From the NCBI RefSeq assembly GCF_017114985.1, contig NZ_JABXKP010000060.1:33111-97110 (forward strand): a DNA stretch of 64,000 bases, written 5' to 3'. Origin of the DNA: Nostoc sp. JL33. GTDB taxonomy: Bacteria > Cyanobacteriota > Cyanobacteriia > Cyanobacteriales > Nostocaceae. Shown here piece after piece: positions 35,339 through 43,370 of the stretch; within the stretch, counting starts at the first letter, position 1, and every line of letters begins with the position of its first letter. The notes below the pieces were generated by a model. It was not told the DNA's origin and did not search any database. It worked only from the letters and a program-made list of their open reading frames with translations. The position numbers were made by a program, and so were the translations under genes.

Positions 35339-35545
35339 ATGTTTGACGGATTTTGGGATAACGTCTTTCGCTACCCCCGGTACTTAATTAGTATCGTTTT
35401 AGGACTGTTTCTGAACGCCTTTGCGCCGTTAGTGCCATTGTTGAAGCGCCCAGTGACGTTGATCGCTATCTTGGGTTTATTTGTGAGCAGCCTAGTCTTC
35501 CTTACTCTCACCCTACGTGCAATGTTGGGCTTGAGTACAATCTAG
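35339..35545 (+). CDS. DUF751 family (Ycf33-like) small membrane protein
   Basis: A 68-residue protein with two hydrophobic segments (about residues 14-34 and 40-62). FDGFWDNVFRYPRYLISIVL is the family's start, followed by GLFLNAFAPLVPLLKRPVT. Related to the plastid-encoded Ycf33; function unknown. It sits 122 bases before rbfA on the same strand, a neighbour relation I recall as common in cyanobacteria, so they are likely co-transcribed. AAGGAG lies 11 bases before the ATG. Confidence 0.85.
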   Translation: MFDGFWDNVFRYPRYLISIVLGLFLNAFAPLVPLLKRPVTLIAILGLFVSSLVFLTLTLRAMLGLSTI

Positions 35546-35667
35546 ACTAGCGCTATATCGGGGCTGTGCCCCACAGACGGTTGTTCTTGGCGTTGCTCCC
35601 GCTAAGTACTGTCTACCCAACTTGGACTATTTTTGTTGTACAACCTCTGTGAGGAGGCGAAATTTTT

Positions 35668-36084
35668 ATGGCTACAAATCGCCGGGTTTCCCGCGTTGCT
35701 GAACTGATCAAACGGGAAGTTAGCCAAATGCTGCTCAACGGCATTAAGGATGACCGTGTGGGTACAGGAATGGTCAGTGTTACTGATGTTGATGTTTCCG
35801 GCGATCTCCAACACGCCAAAATCTACGTCAGTATCTATGGTACAGATGAAGCTAAGGTAGAAACAATGGCAGGCTTAAAGTCCGCCACAGGTTACGTCCG
35901 CAGCGAACTTGGGGCGCGGGTACGGCTACGTCGTACACCAGAGGTAATTTTTGTCGAAGATCGCTCCATAGAACGCGGTAATAAGGTATTGGCACTGCTA
36001 AACCAACTTAACCATGAGCGTCCGCCAGAAAATCTGGCAGCAGTAGAAGACAGCACTGATCAAGATGAGGAATTCTCCGAATAA
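35668..36084 (+). CDS. rbfA: Ribosome-binding factor A
   Basis: A 138-residue protein needed for 16S rRNA 5'-end maturation and cold growth; it binds the 30S precursor. Typical blocks are [39 protein letters not shown] and [20 protein letters not shown], forming the KH-like fold with the AxG-type kink. The acidic tail ([13 protein letters not shown]) is a cyanobacterial extension. It has a GTGAGGAGG ribosome site upstream. Normal length, probably co-transcribed with the DUF751 gene. Confidence 0.95.
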   Translation: MATNRRVSRVAELIKREVSQMLLNGIKDDRVGTGMVSVTDVDVSGDLQHAKIYVSIYGTDEAKVETMAGLKSATGYVRSELGARVRLRRTPEVIFVEDRSIERGNKVLALLNQLNHERPPENLAAVEDSTDQDEEFSE

Positions 36085-37090
36085 GTAACTAAAACAACAA
36101 TGTAACTTCAGAACAATTAATCTCAGCAAATCCGCCAAACAGTTTACAGACGTGACTAGATAGCGTCTGTTTTAATGTGACCATAACCTACTTCAGCGAT
36201 CGCTAGTTGCATATATAGGCTTTCTGTTTATCTTGCCTTTTGTCTTGACTCTAGTGCAAAAGGACAGTAGAAACACCAAACCTCCTGTGTAGATGCATAA
36301 ATGCTGCTTATCTCAAGCATTTTTATCTGTGTCTTAATTACGAATCAACATTACTCTACCCTTCTACAGATGTTTGTCAAAAAAACCTGTGTAACATTAG
36401 TGCTTAAAATAACTAACTAGTTACGTCTTTACTCAACTTAAGAAATTGTTAACAGATGCTAGGCTAAAAGCCTTCGTAGTCTAGTTTTGCCGTTATACTT
36501 TGCAACAGTTTATACCTTAGTTCCTGAGAAATATTCTTGTGTTGTTTACCCTTAGCTAAATACCAGCAGTTCTAGATCCGGTTTTAAGGTGATTATTTGA
36601 GATGTAAGCGATGCCTGCGGCGGGCTATGACGCTCGTTCGCTCTTAGCGTCTCCCCTTCTCCCTCACGCGCGTGGCTAGCGCCTGCCGTAGGATGCCCGC
36701 AGGGCTGTAGGGAGATGACTCCCTACCGCTTCTCTACGAGACGCTACGCGAACGCTATCGGTGACGCCATGTGAATTCCCACCCACCAAATCTTGCCTAA
36801 AGACACTAATGGCAGGACTTTCAGGCTTGTTGAATAAAAGTCATACAGCCACCCCAGCATGTTAAGTTAACTACTCGGAATTTTTTTTGTAAAGCGGATT
36901 TTCGAGCAATATCAGGATTTGTTGACTTTCTTAACATTTCTTGAGATAATTTCAGGATATGTAGCGTCAAAATAAAAATAGTTCCGTATAGCAAACTACA
37001 AAATCCTAGCCACAAGTCTAATTTCTGTCATGTTTGTTCCTAATTATTAACGGGAATACTAATCTAAATGTTAATTTGTGAGTAAAAACC
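36085..37090. other. Long intergenic region with small-repeat cluster
   Basis: 1 kb without a supported gene. Bases 36605-36770 are GC-richer and consist of chained short repeats (GCGATGCCTGCGGCGGGCTA, GACGCTCGTTCGCTCTTAGCGTC, CTCTACGAGACGCTACGCGAACG). The remainder is AT-rich and featureless to me. A 64-codon hydrophobic frame on the minus strand (36821-37015) has no credible start. Confidence 0.5.
36605..36770. repeat. Cluster of chained small dispersed repeats
   Basis: At least three different short repeat units in a row: the GCGATGCCTGCGGCGG type (36607 on), a GACGCTCGTTCGC...GCGTC palindrome, and CTTCTCTACGAGACGC (36730-36745), which is also present at 3217-3229. These are typical of accumulated small mobile repeats in Nostoc. 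Confidence 0.65.
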
Positions 37091-37327
37091 ATGAGTGTGA
37101 ATACGGTGCCTTCTATCAATTACTACTCTCTAGATTTGATTCAAGACGAAGCACGCCGACTGGTGCAAAAGGGAATGATTAGCCGACAACAGCCAATATA
37201 TACCCTCTGCCAATACATTCCAGCGAGAGAGTGGGTTTGCGTTGAATGTGAATTAGAGAAATGTGACTTTTTGTTACGCGATCGCATTGGCGACCTAATT
37301 GGTCGTGAACAGTGGGATAACGACTAA
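37091..37327 (+). CDS. DUF4327 family protein
   Basis: A 78-residue soluble cyanobacterial protein of unknown function. Matches my memory of DUF4327: YSLDLIQDEARRLVQKGMIS, then RQQPIYTLCQYIPAREWVCV and ECELEKCDFLLRDRIGDLIG, REQW. Two cysteines lie close together in WVCVECELEKC. Complete, monocistronic and upstream of the tnpB element. Confidence 0.8.
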   Translation: MSVNTVPSINYYSLDLIQDEARRLVQKGMISRQQPIYTLCQYIPAREWVCVECELEKCDFLLRDRIGDLIGREQWDND

Positions 37328-37589
37328 TCAATGTTTGATTTCGGATTTGGATTGGGAGTTTTTTTTCGATGTGTGGATGTCACCATCAACGATTCGACGC
37401 CCAATCTGGGGGATAATCTCTGGTTTTTGAGCAGCATTGCCCCATACAGAATCTTGCGTTTTTCATTAACACAGAAGCATTTGAGTCTGAATTTACACAA
37501 CTTTTCAACTTAAAGTAGGGATCAGAAGCAATTGTTCTGTATATCTGATCCTACGACTTGAGCCTAGTATGTAGATTCTCAAACCGGGG
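37328..37589. other. Spacer before the tnpB element
   Basis: No supported gene. A 60-codon frame starting directly after the DUF4327 stop shows no protein-like pattern. The left border of the IS element lies near the end of this stretch and is not sharply defined. Confidence 0.4.
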
Positions 37590-39073
37590 TGGTTCCTAAT
37601 GTTGAACTGCTCCGGTAATTTTTATACAAATATTACCGAAAAGCTGGGTCTAAAGCCCCGTCCTTCCAGGACGGCTTTTTATTTTATTTCTAATCTTATA
37701 CCAAGTGTGTTAGTATAAGATAGGAGGTAAAGCAATGTTAGTTTTTGAGTTTAAAGCTTATGGAAAATCATCCCAGTTAACAGCAGTAGATGATGCAAAA
37801 CGGAGCAGCAAAGTTCATCCGCAATAGCTGTATTCGGCTATGGATGGATGTTAAAGATACGGGTAAAAATGATTTGCAGAAATATTGTGCTGTACTTGCG
37901 GCTAATTTTCCCTTTGCTAATGAACTCAATTCAATGGCTAGACAAGCTAGTGCCGAACGAGCATGGTCTTCTATCTCTAGGTTTTATGACAACTGCAAGA
38001 AGGGTATTCCGGGTTTAAAGGGGTATCCTCAATTCCAGAAAGATTGTCGCTCGGTTGAGTACAAAACGTCAGGATGGAAGCTTGCAGATAATCGAAAATC
38101 CATAACCTTCACCGACAAAAAAGGTATTGGTCATTTAAAACTCAAAGGTACTCGTGATTTGCACTTCTACCCTTCGGGTTCGCCAGTCCCCCATCGTGAC
38201 GGAAACCGCCAAGACGGGGGCTGGACTCACCAAATTAACCAAATTAAACGGGTGAGATTGGTAAAACGTGCGGATGGTGTGTATGTTCAGTTTTGCATTG
38301 ATGTAGATCGATCTGAAAACATAGAACCAACTGGTAACACAATCGGTTTAGACGTTGGACTTAAAGAATACTACACTGATTCTGAAGGGGGAATGGTTGA
38401 AAACCCAAGGTTCCTGCTAAGGAGTGAAAAGTTTCTTAAACGTCTTGGGCGTCGAGTTTCAAGAAAAGTAAAAGGTTCAAGAAATAGAGGCAAGGCAAGA
38501 CAGGTTTTAGGAAAGCGCCACCTCAAAATAAGTAGGCAACGTAAAGACCATGCTGTGAAATTAGCACGGTGCGTAGTTCAGTCTAACGATTTGATAGCCT
38601 ATGAAGATTTGAGGATTAAAAATATGGTGAAAAATCACTGTTTAGCCAAGTCTATAAATGACGCATCTTGGTATCAGTTTCGTGTCTGGGTTGAATATTT
38701 TGGACTCGTATTTAAACGTGTCACGGTTGCGGTTAATCCGCAATACACAACCCAAGAATGCTCTAGCTGTGGTAAAGTTTTTAAAAAAACTCTATCTACC
38801 AGAACACACGTATGTTTGTGTGGTTGCGTGATGGATCGTGATGAAAACGCAGCTAGAATTATCCTTAGTCGGGGATTGGGTACGGTAGGGCATACCGGAA
38901 CCTTTGCGCTAGCGGAAAGTTGGGCGCGGGAGGATTCCCGCGTCAACCTTTCCAAGACAGACGCAAGCAACGCTTTGGGAGAATCGACCTCTACTTTAGT
39001 TGGAGAAATCCTGTTAGAGCAAGTTGATTCGTAGATTAAAGAATCCCTGCGCGTTCACGCCAGGGAGTGTCAA
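37590..39073 (+). mobile_element. IS1341-type element (IS200/IS605 family, tnpB only)
   Basis: One tnpB gene without tnpA. The left part includes ACCGAAAAGCTGGG and a hairpin GCCCCGTCC-TTCC-AGGACGGC (about 37655-37676). The right end has a subterminal hairpin of the type CCCTGCGCG...CGCCAGGG (39046-39065), followed by AGTGTCAA, as in other IS605 family right ends. No target duplication is expected for this family. The right end lies inside the last codons of the convergent minus-strand gene (stop at 39070). The left boundary is approximate. Confidence 0.7.
37735..39034 (+). pseudogene. tnpB: TnpB RNA-guided nuclease gene with N-terminal frameshift
   Basis: Translation from ATG 37735 (good AGGAGG site at 37722-37727) gives MLVFEFKAYGKSSQLTAVDD and then falls out of frame at an AAAA run near 37795. 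Deleting one A joins it to the long frame from 37790, DANGAAKFIRNSCIRLWMD. The long frame keeps the RuvC-like residues (D188 in TIGLDVGL, E272 in IAYEDLRI, D349/D351 in DRDENAA) and the zinc finger (C324, C327, C342, C344). A 20-residue segment (about 128-147, from PSGSPVPHRD to GGWTH) interrupts a normally continuous strand and is encoded by a palindromic repeat. Intact TnpB is about 400 residues. Activity is doubtful unless slippage occurs. Confidence 0.8.
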
Positions 39074-39423
39074 CCCACTTGCTCTAAATACTGATTAATG
39101 TCTTCAATGATGCGAGTAAGTTCAGCTTCTGTAGTCAAGCGGATATTAACGTTGCGGACAGTCAGCAAAACTTTGGCTGCGAAGGGTGTCGGCCAGATAT
39201 TAGGATTACAGAAAATTTCTAAAAATACTTCACCCGTATAACAATATTCCAGGGGAGGCTGGGGAGTGACTTTACCGCCGCCAGGGGTGGGTTTAGCGGC
39301 GACAGCTTTTAGGCGTTCCATTAATTGATCGGTCGCTGTCTTTAATTCTCGTGCTGCTTGGGGTGAAAAACTGAAGGAGACAGAACCTTCAACTAAGTTT
39401 AGTGTTAGAGGGGTTGAAGCCAT
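39070..39423 (-). CDS. Conserved hypothetical protein, 117 aa
   Basis: A soluble protein of unknown function. It reads like an alpha/beta domain: TLNLVEGSVSFSFSPQAARE, ATDQLMERLKAVA, a glycine-proline linker (PTPGGGKVTPQPP), then YTGEVFLEIFCNPNIWPTPF and KVLLTVRNVNIRLTTEAELT. No motifs or membrane parts. Its stop codon is within the right end of the IS element, so the last residues (EQVG) might have been altered by the insertion. Relatives probably occur in other Nostocales. Confidence 0.55.
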   Translation of the reverse strand: MASTPLTLNLVEGSVSFSFSPQAARELKTATDQLMERLKAVAAKPTPGGGKVTPQPPLEYCYTGEVFLEIFCNPNIWPTPFAAKVLLTVRNVNIRLTTEAELTRIIEDINQYLEQVG

Positions 39424-39951
39424 GAGCTATTTATTAAAACTTCTTGATAATTACTTATGTTACCTGAATAGGTAGTCTAGGCTGGTGCATTCATGTCATA
39501 GGTAAAGATGCTTCAAAAAGCGTTGATTCCAGAAAACAGTATAGGACTTACGCACTGTACAAATGCATCGTGATGTGAATTAGCGATCTTGAGGAAGTTT
39601 TCAGGCTTTTCTTAATTATCCTGCGATGCCTACGGCGGTAAACTACGAAAATAGACCATGCTGTAGGGGCACAGCAATGCTGTGCCCTTACGAAAAATAT
39701 GGTTTTGCGTTTTTTGGGTAATTAATTAAAAGCATTTGCCCGAAGGTGTTAACTTGATGCTGATCGAATTGTGGAAATGCGATCGCTATCGATTTTGGTT
39801 TAAATTTACAATCAAACGCCACCGCCAGTGTTTGCCTCTGTTAGAGATTTTTCTAGCTTGGCATATTCGCGCATCTCCAATATCCGAATTGAACGTTATT
39901 GCGGCTTGATTTTTGTAACCTTTTTACGGTGAACTGTACCTAGCACTTTTC
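39424..39951. other. Intergenic region with MITE-like repeat
   Basis: Holds the second copy of the GGACTTACGCA-ended repeat (39541-39712), with a GCGATGCCTACGGCGG small repeat inside it (about 39623-39640). The stretch 39720-39950 has no gene I can support. Confidence 0.5.
39541..39712. repeat. MITE-like repeat with GGACTTACGCA end, copy 2
   Basis: Begins ATAGGACTTACGCACTGTACAAATGCATC and runs parallel to the reverse strand of 2016-2203 (TTTCAGGCTTTTCTTAATTA, CTGTAGGGGCA, TTACGAAAAATATGG). The far terminal repeat is lost or too diverged to see. It differs from copy 1 by a small-repeat insertion in the middle. Confidence 0.6.
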
Positions 39952-40224
39952 TTATGGGCCAGAAAACACGGCTTGTTCTACATCATCCCGACTGAGAGAA
40001 TACTTGAATGAACGTTGGATATCTTGCCCATTTTCCCCAGGTTGGACATATCGGACTACGATTTGCTCAACATCGAGCCATAGTTCAGCTTGCCAACTAG
40101 GGCGCTGCACATGCCAGCAATGCCTCTGTATATCGTCTTGTTGACAGCCTTGATCTTTTAGCCACTGTTCAATTTGTGGCAGGGGATGATTATATAGGGG
40201 GGTATCAGAGGGAAGAAGAGACAT
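39952..40224 (-). CDS. DUF3143 domain protein
   Basis: A 90-residue soluble protein: LPSDTPLYNHPLPQIEQWLK, then QGCQQDDIQRHCWHVQRPSW and AELWLDVEQIVVRYVQ, RSFKYSLSRDDVEQAVF. This matches the cyanobacterial/plastid DUF3143 pattern. It follows the J-domain gene after 31 bases on the same strand. DUF3143 genes are often next to J-domain genes, so a joint role in protein quality control or assembly is plausible but unproven. Confidence 0.8.
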   Translation of the reverse strand: MSLLPSDTPLYNHPLPQIEQWLKDQGCQQDDIQRHCWHVQRPSWQAELWLDVEQIVVRYVQPGENGQDIQRSFKYSLSRDDVEQAVFSGP

Positions 40225-40255
40225 AGGAATTTGGGATTTTGGATTAAGAAATATT

Positions 40256-40813
40256 TTAATTGTTAATTACCATAGGGGTAATTGGTTGCGACACATGGAT
40301 AATGTGCTGTTGTACAGGTGCAGTTGGTTGCAGCAAATGGGTTTGGAAAGCAGCCTCACCACGAGTTAAGCCGATGGCAACTGCTAGGATTAGACAACCT
40401 ACAAATGTTAACACCAGCATAAATAAAGCAAAGATTTCGCCAGATGAGAGGGGGCGATCGCTCGCATCGAGGTAAGCTGATTTTGACCAGTTATATGGAC
40501 GGGAGACTGGATGATTCAAATCAGGGGGTGGTTGAATCACTCCAAAGCGGGAATAGCCAATTTTTAAATCGTAGCTTAACCGACGTTCTGGATGGCTCAG
40601 GGTAGCGTAGGCTTCGTTGATTTGCTGAAATTTGGGAGTGGCGATCGCAGTAGGCAAGTCTGTAGTATCAGGATGATAGCGTTTGCTCAGTTGCCGATAA
40701 GCGCGACGAATGTCGATTACCGATGCCGAGGGATGCAGTCCTAGCAGGGAGTAATAAGTTGGTTTACTGCTTTGTGGCATTGCCCCGTTGTGATTCACGG
40801 CTGTTTGAGTCAC
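40256..40813 (-). CDS. Membrane-anchored J-domain protein
   Basis: A 185-residue protein. The N-terminal J domain (about residues 18-85) has YYSLLGLHPSASVIDIRRAY, RQLSKRYHPDTT with the essential HPD tripeptide, and FQQINEAYATLSHPERR. A single transmembrane segment follows (about 131-151, ALFMLVLTFVGCLILAVAIG), with a short tail. J proteins stimulate Hsp70 ATPase; this one would recruit DnaK to a membrane. It forms a likely two-gene unit with DUF3143. The dnaK-dnaJ pair lies 1.4 kb upstream on the same strand, separated by a CHAT gene. Confidence 0.88.
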   Translation of the reverse strand: MTQTAVNHNGAMPQSSKPTYYSLLGLHPSASVIDIRRAYRQLSKRYHPDTTDLPTAIATPKFQQINEAYATLSHPERRLSYDLKIGYSRFGVIQPPPDLNHPVSRPYNWSKSAYLDASDRPLSSGEIFALFMLVLTFVGCLILAVAIGLTRGEAAFQTHLLQPTAPVQQHIIHVSQPITPMVINN

Positions 40814-41031
40814 CTTGCAATCAAGTTTTTTCTAATATTGTAAACCTGCTAATGGCATAGAGGCTAACCGCCTTTATTCCCAGATTTGATTTCAAACCCA
40901 CAAGCTCGCAGAGTTTGAGATTTATTATACGTTTTTCATCTATTTTAACCACAATCCCCGCTTGAGTTTTTAGCTAGGGTAAAACTTTTGAATCACTACT
41001 TCAATCAAATAATATCGTTTTACTATATGGA

Positions 41032-42117
41032 TTATACTATCAGTATTTTTTTGACTAAGTGTCTATATGCCTCGTATAATTCCCTTATTTTGTCTATATA
41101 GGAATACATCTCATTCTTGAATTCATCATAAAGTAATATTTTTTCTTGACTAACAGCATGAACAGTTCTATCAGTATTCATTCCCGGCTGCAAACAAGAC
41201 TGTGTATCCTCTCGTAAATTTTGTATGTTATCAGGAAATATATAGAAGTTAGCGCCAGTAAAGTTGAGTAAAGCTTGGAGCGCCAAAACAAGGTTATGGG
41301 ATGATTGAGCTAAATCCTCTATGATATATTGGTTACTTGTTTCTTCAAAAAAAGAAATTAACTTGATAATATTAGATAAGTGACTATGGCGAAAACAATG
41401 AGTTGCGCTTAAGTATTCTAAAAAATTCAGTAGCTTTCGTTCAGAGAGAAAATTGTCTGATTTGATAAATATTTCTGTATCATGGGTAATATATTCAACA
41501 TTTAGTATCGGGGAATTAGACAATAATTTTGGTATAGTTTCAGAATTATTTTTTAGAATTGGAGTCAGGTGTTCTGGAATTCCTTCCATCTCAATAGCAT
41601 TGCAACCCAGATGGTAGGAATCCTCAAATGACCATCCTGCACCAAGCCCGTCGTAGAAACCTACTGTAAATTTGATTGCGGCTTTATCTCCAATTTCCTT
41701 CTTCATACCCACCACACAGTTTATGTATTGGGCAATAGCCTCTGCTTGGACTTCTGAATAACAAGCATTTAGAACAACACACTGCACTCCGCGACTTGCA
41801 AACAACTTAAATAGGTTTGCCAGAGAATTAGTTGTGACTAACTGTGCTTCTCCTTCATTATTTTCAAGTGCTAATCCCTCCTCCCCTGTACCATGTCCGG
41901 AAAAATGAACAATTTGCGGTTCAAAGTCTAACATTGCCCGGCGGAGATCGTCAGGACGAACTGCCCATTTGGTTTCTATTTTAAATTTATGCCCTTCTTT
42001 TGATCGCAGTAGCCCTTCTTTAATTTCACGAGATTCTTCGCCCAAACGCAGTTGTGTTGTCCCTTTTGGATTAGCTGCCAAAAATAAAATCCGTTTGATG
42101 GAAATTTCACTATTCAT
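41032..42117 (-). CDS. CHAT-domain (caspase-like) protease with uncharacterised C-terminal domain
   Basis: A 361-residue soluble protein. The N-terminal CHAT peptidase domain (about 6-180) has IKRILFLAANPKGTTQLRL, the catalytic histidine in IVHFSGHGT (His75) and the catalytic cysteine in CVVLNACYS (Cys119), in the order and spacing of C14/C50-like clan CD proteases. The C-terminal half (about 190-361) is helical (LLNFLEYLSATHCFRHSHLS, IIKLISFFEETSNQYIIEDL, ending KIRELYEAYRHLVKKILIV) and I do not recognise it; it could be a sensing or effector-associated domain. CHAT proteases often act in stress, programmed death or phage defence with a partner. Neighbours here are chaperone genes. AT-richer than dnaJ and dnaK. 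Confidence 0.8.
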   Translation of the reverse strand: MNSEISIKRILFLAANPKGTTQLRLGEESREIKEGLLRSKEGHKFKIETKWAVRPDDLRRAMLDFEPQIVHFSGHGTGEEGLALENNEGEAQLVTTNSLANLFKLFASRGVQCVVLNACYSEVQAEAIAQYINCVVGMKKEIGDKAAIKFTVGFYDGLGAGWSFEDSYHLGCNAIEMEGIPEHLTPILKNNSETIPKLLSNSPILNVEYITHDTEIFIKSDNFLSERKLLNFLEYLSATHCFRHSHLSNIIKLISFFEETSNQYIIEDLAQSSHNLVLALQALLNFTGANFYIFPDNIQNLREDTQSCLQPGMNTDRTVHAVSQEKILLYDEFKNEMYSYIDKIRELYEAYRHLVKKILIV

Positions 42118-42179
42118 TTGATTAATTTATACAGGGTGGATATCGATTCATTAAATAATCGAGATATATTCCCTCATTT

Positions 42180-43172
42180 TTAACCTAGTAAATCAGCACG
42201 GGGTTTAAAGGTTTCAATTTGGCGTAACTTTTCGTAAAGTTCCTGTTCTTCTTGACTAATATTTTTCGGTGTGACTATTTGAATTTCTACTAATTGATCG
42301 CCACGTTTGCCGTCATCGCTGGGGTAGCCTTTATTCCCTAGTCGAAATTTTTGACCAGACCTAACTCCTTGAGGGATGGTCATTTTTACAGGGCCATCGA
42401 GAGTTGGTGCTTCTACCTGTCCTCCTAAAACTGCCTCTGTGGGAGTAACTGGTACTTGGCAGAGGATATTTAAACCATCTAGCTTAAATAATGGATGAGG
42501 ATTAACAGTAATTTTTAAGTACAGGTCGCCACCACCAACGCCTTGGTTTCGTAAACGGATGGTTTGACCTGTTACCATACCTGGAGGCATATTAACTTCT
42601 AGCGATCGCCCATCTTCCAAACGAATGCGTTCATTGCCACCTTGATAAGCTTTTTCTAGTGGGAGCGTTAATCTGGCTTCTATATCCCGACGGGTAGTGC
42701 GAGGTGGAGTGTTAACAGTGTATTCAACTTTTGTTCTGGGGGAACGAAAGGGATCGCTTTTACCATTACTGGAGTTATTTGTCGCATTTTTATTTTTAAC
42801 GCCAATAACTTGATTAATAAAGCTTTCAAAGTCGGAGAATTGACTTGGATCTACCTCCTGATTAACGTTGCGATCGCCTTGGCTACTCTGCCAAGTTTTA
42901 GCCTTGGGCGTTTTAGGATTGCCTGCAAAGCCTTTTTGCTTCCAGTAGCGGCTAAACTGGTCGTACTGCGATCGCTTGGCTGGATCTGAAAGAACTTCAT
43001 AAGCCTCGCCGATATCCTTAAATTTTTCCTCAGATTCTTTGTTACCCGGATTTAGATCGGGGTGATATTGCCTTGCTAACCGCCGATAAACCTTTTTAAT
43101 TTCCTCACCAGAGGCATCTTTAGATACTCCCAATATCTCGTAGTAATCGCGAAAGTTCGGCAAATTTTGCAT
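42180..43172 (-). CDS. dnaJ: DnaJ-type co-chaperone (class B, DnaJ_C domain)
   Basis: A 330-residue Hsp40. The J domain (about 6-72) has [32 protein letters not shown] with HPD, and [18 protein letters not shown] Gly/Ser/Asn-poor linker follows, then the two beta-sandwich DnaJ_C substrate domains (about 155-310; [48 protein letters not shown]). There is no zinc-finger CxxCxGxG repeat, so it is CbpA/Sis1-like class B. It follows dnaK on the same strand after about 200 bases that hold a tandem palindrome, and probably shares its transcript. Confidence 0.93.
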   Translation of the reverse strand: MQNLPNFRDYYEILGVSKDASGEEIKKVYRRLARQYHPDLNPGNKESEEKFKDIGEAYEVLSDPAKRSQYDQFSRYWKQKGFAGNPKTPKAKTWQSSQGDRNVNQEVDPSQFSDFESFINQVIGVKNKNATNNSSNGKSDPFRSPRTKVEYTVNTPPRTTRRDIEARLTLPLEKAYQGGNERIRLEDGRSLEVNMPPGMVTGQTIRLRNQGVGGGDLYLKITVNPHPLFKLDGLNILCQVPVTPTEAVLGGQVEAPTLDGPVKMTIPQGVRSGQKFRLGNKGYPSDDGKRGDQLVEIQIVTPKNISQEEQELYEKLRQIETFKPRADLLG

Positions 43173-43281
43173 AGTCAGCTATTTAAATTTTAGATTTTAG
43201 ATTTTGGATTAATTAGGAGTTAGGAGAGAAAAATTAAGAGTTATGAGTTAGGAGTTAACAGTTGAAAGATTTAATTTTTAA

Positions 43282-43353
43282 GTACAGACGCGACTAATCG
43301 CGTCTCTGGTAACTCCTGTACAGACGCGATTAATCGCGTCTCTGGTAACTTCT
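43282..43353. repeat. Two tandem 36-bp palindromic units in dnaK-dnaJ spacer
   Basis: Unit GTACAGACGCGACTAATCGC plus GTCTCTGGTAACTCCT, present twice back to back (43282-43317, 43318-43353) with three base differences. Each carries the palindrome AGACGCGA-YTAA-TCGCGTCT, able to form a hairpin in the dnaK-dnaJ mRNA. A related but separate sequence is inside the MITE at 49683-49818. Confidence 0.85.
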
Positions 43354-43370
43354 AACTTTTATTAAAAGTA

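Noticed and set aside
36821..37015. 64-codon hydrophobic frame on the minus strand
   Set aside because: Only a TTG start, no ribosome site, and the hydrophobic content follows from AT-rich DNA.
37331..37513. 60-codon frame just after DUF4327
   Set aside because: No conserved pattern, no separate ribosome site; judged a chance frame.
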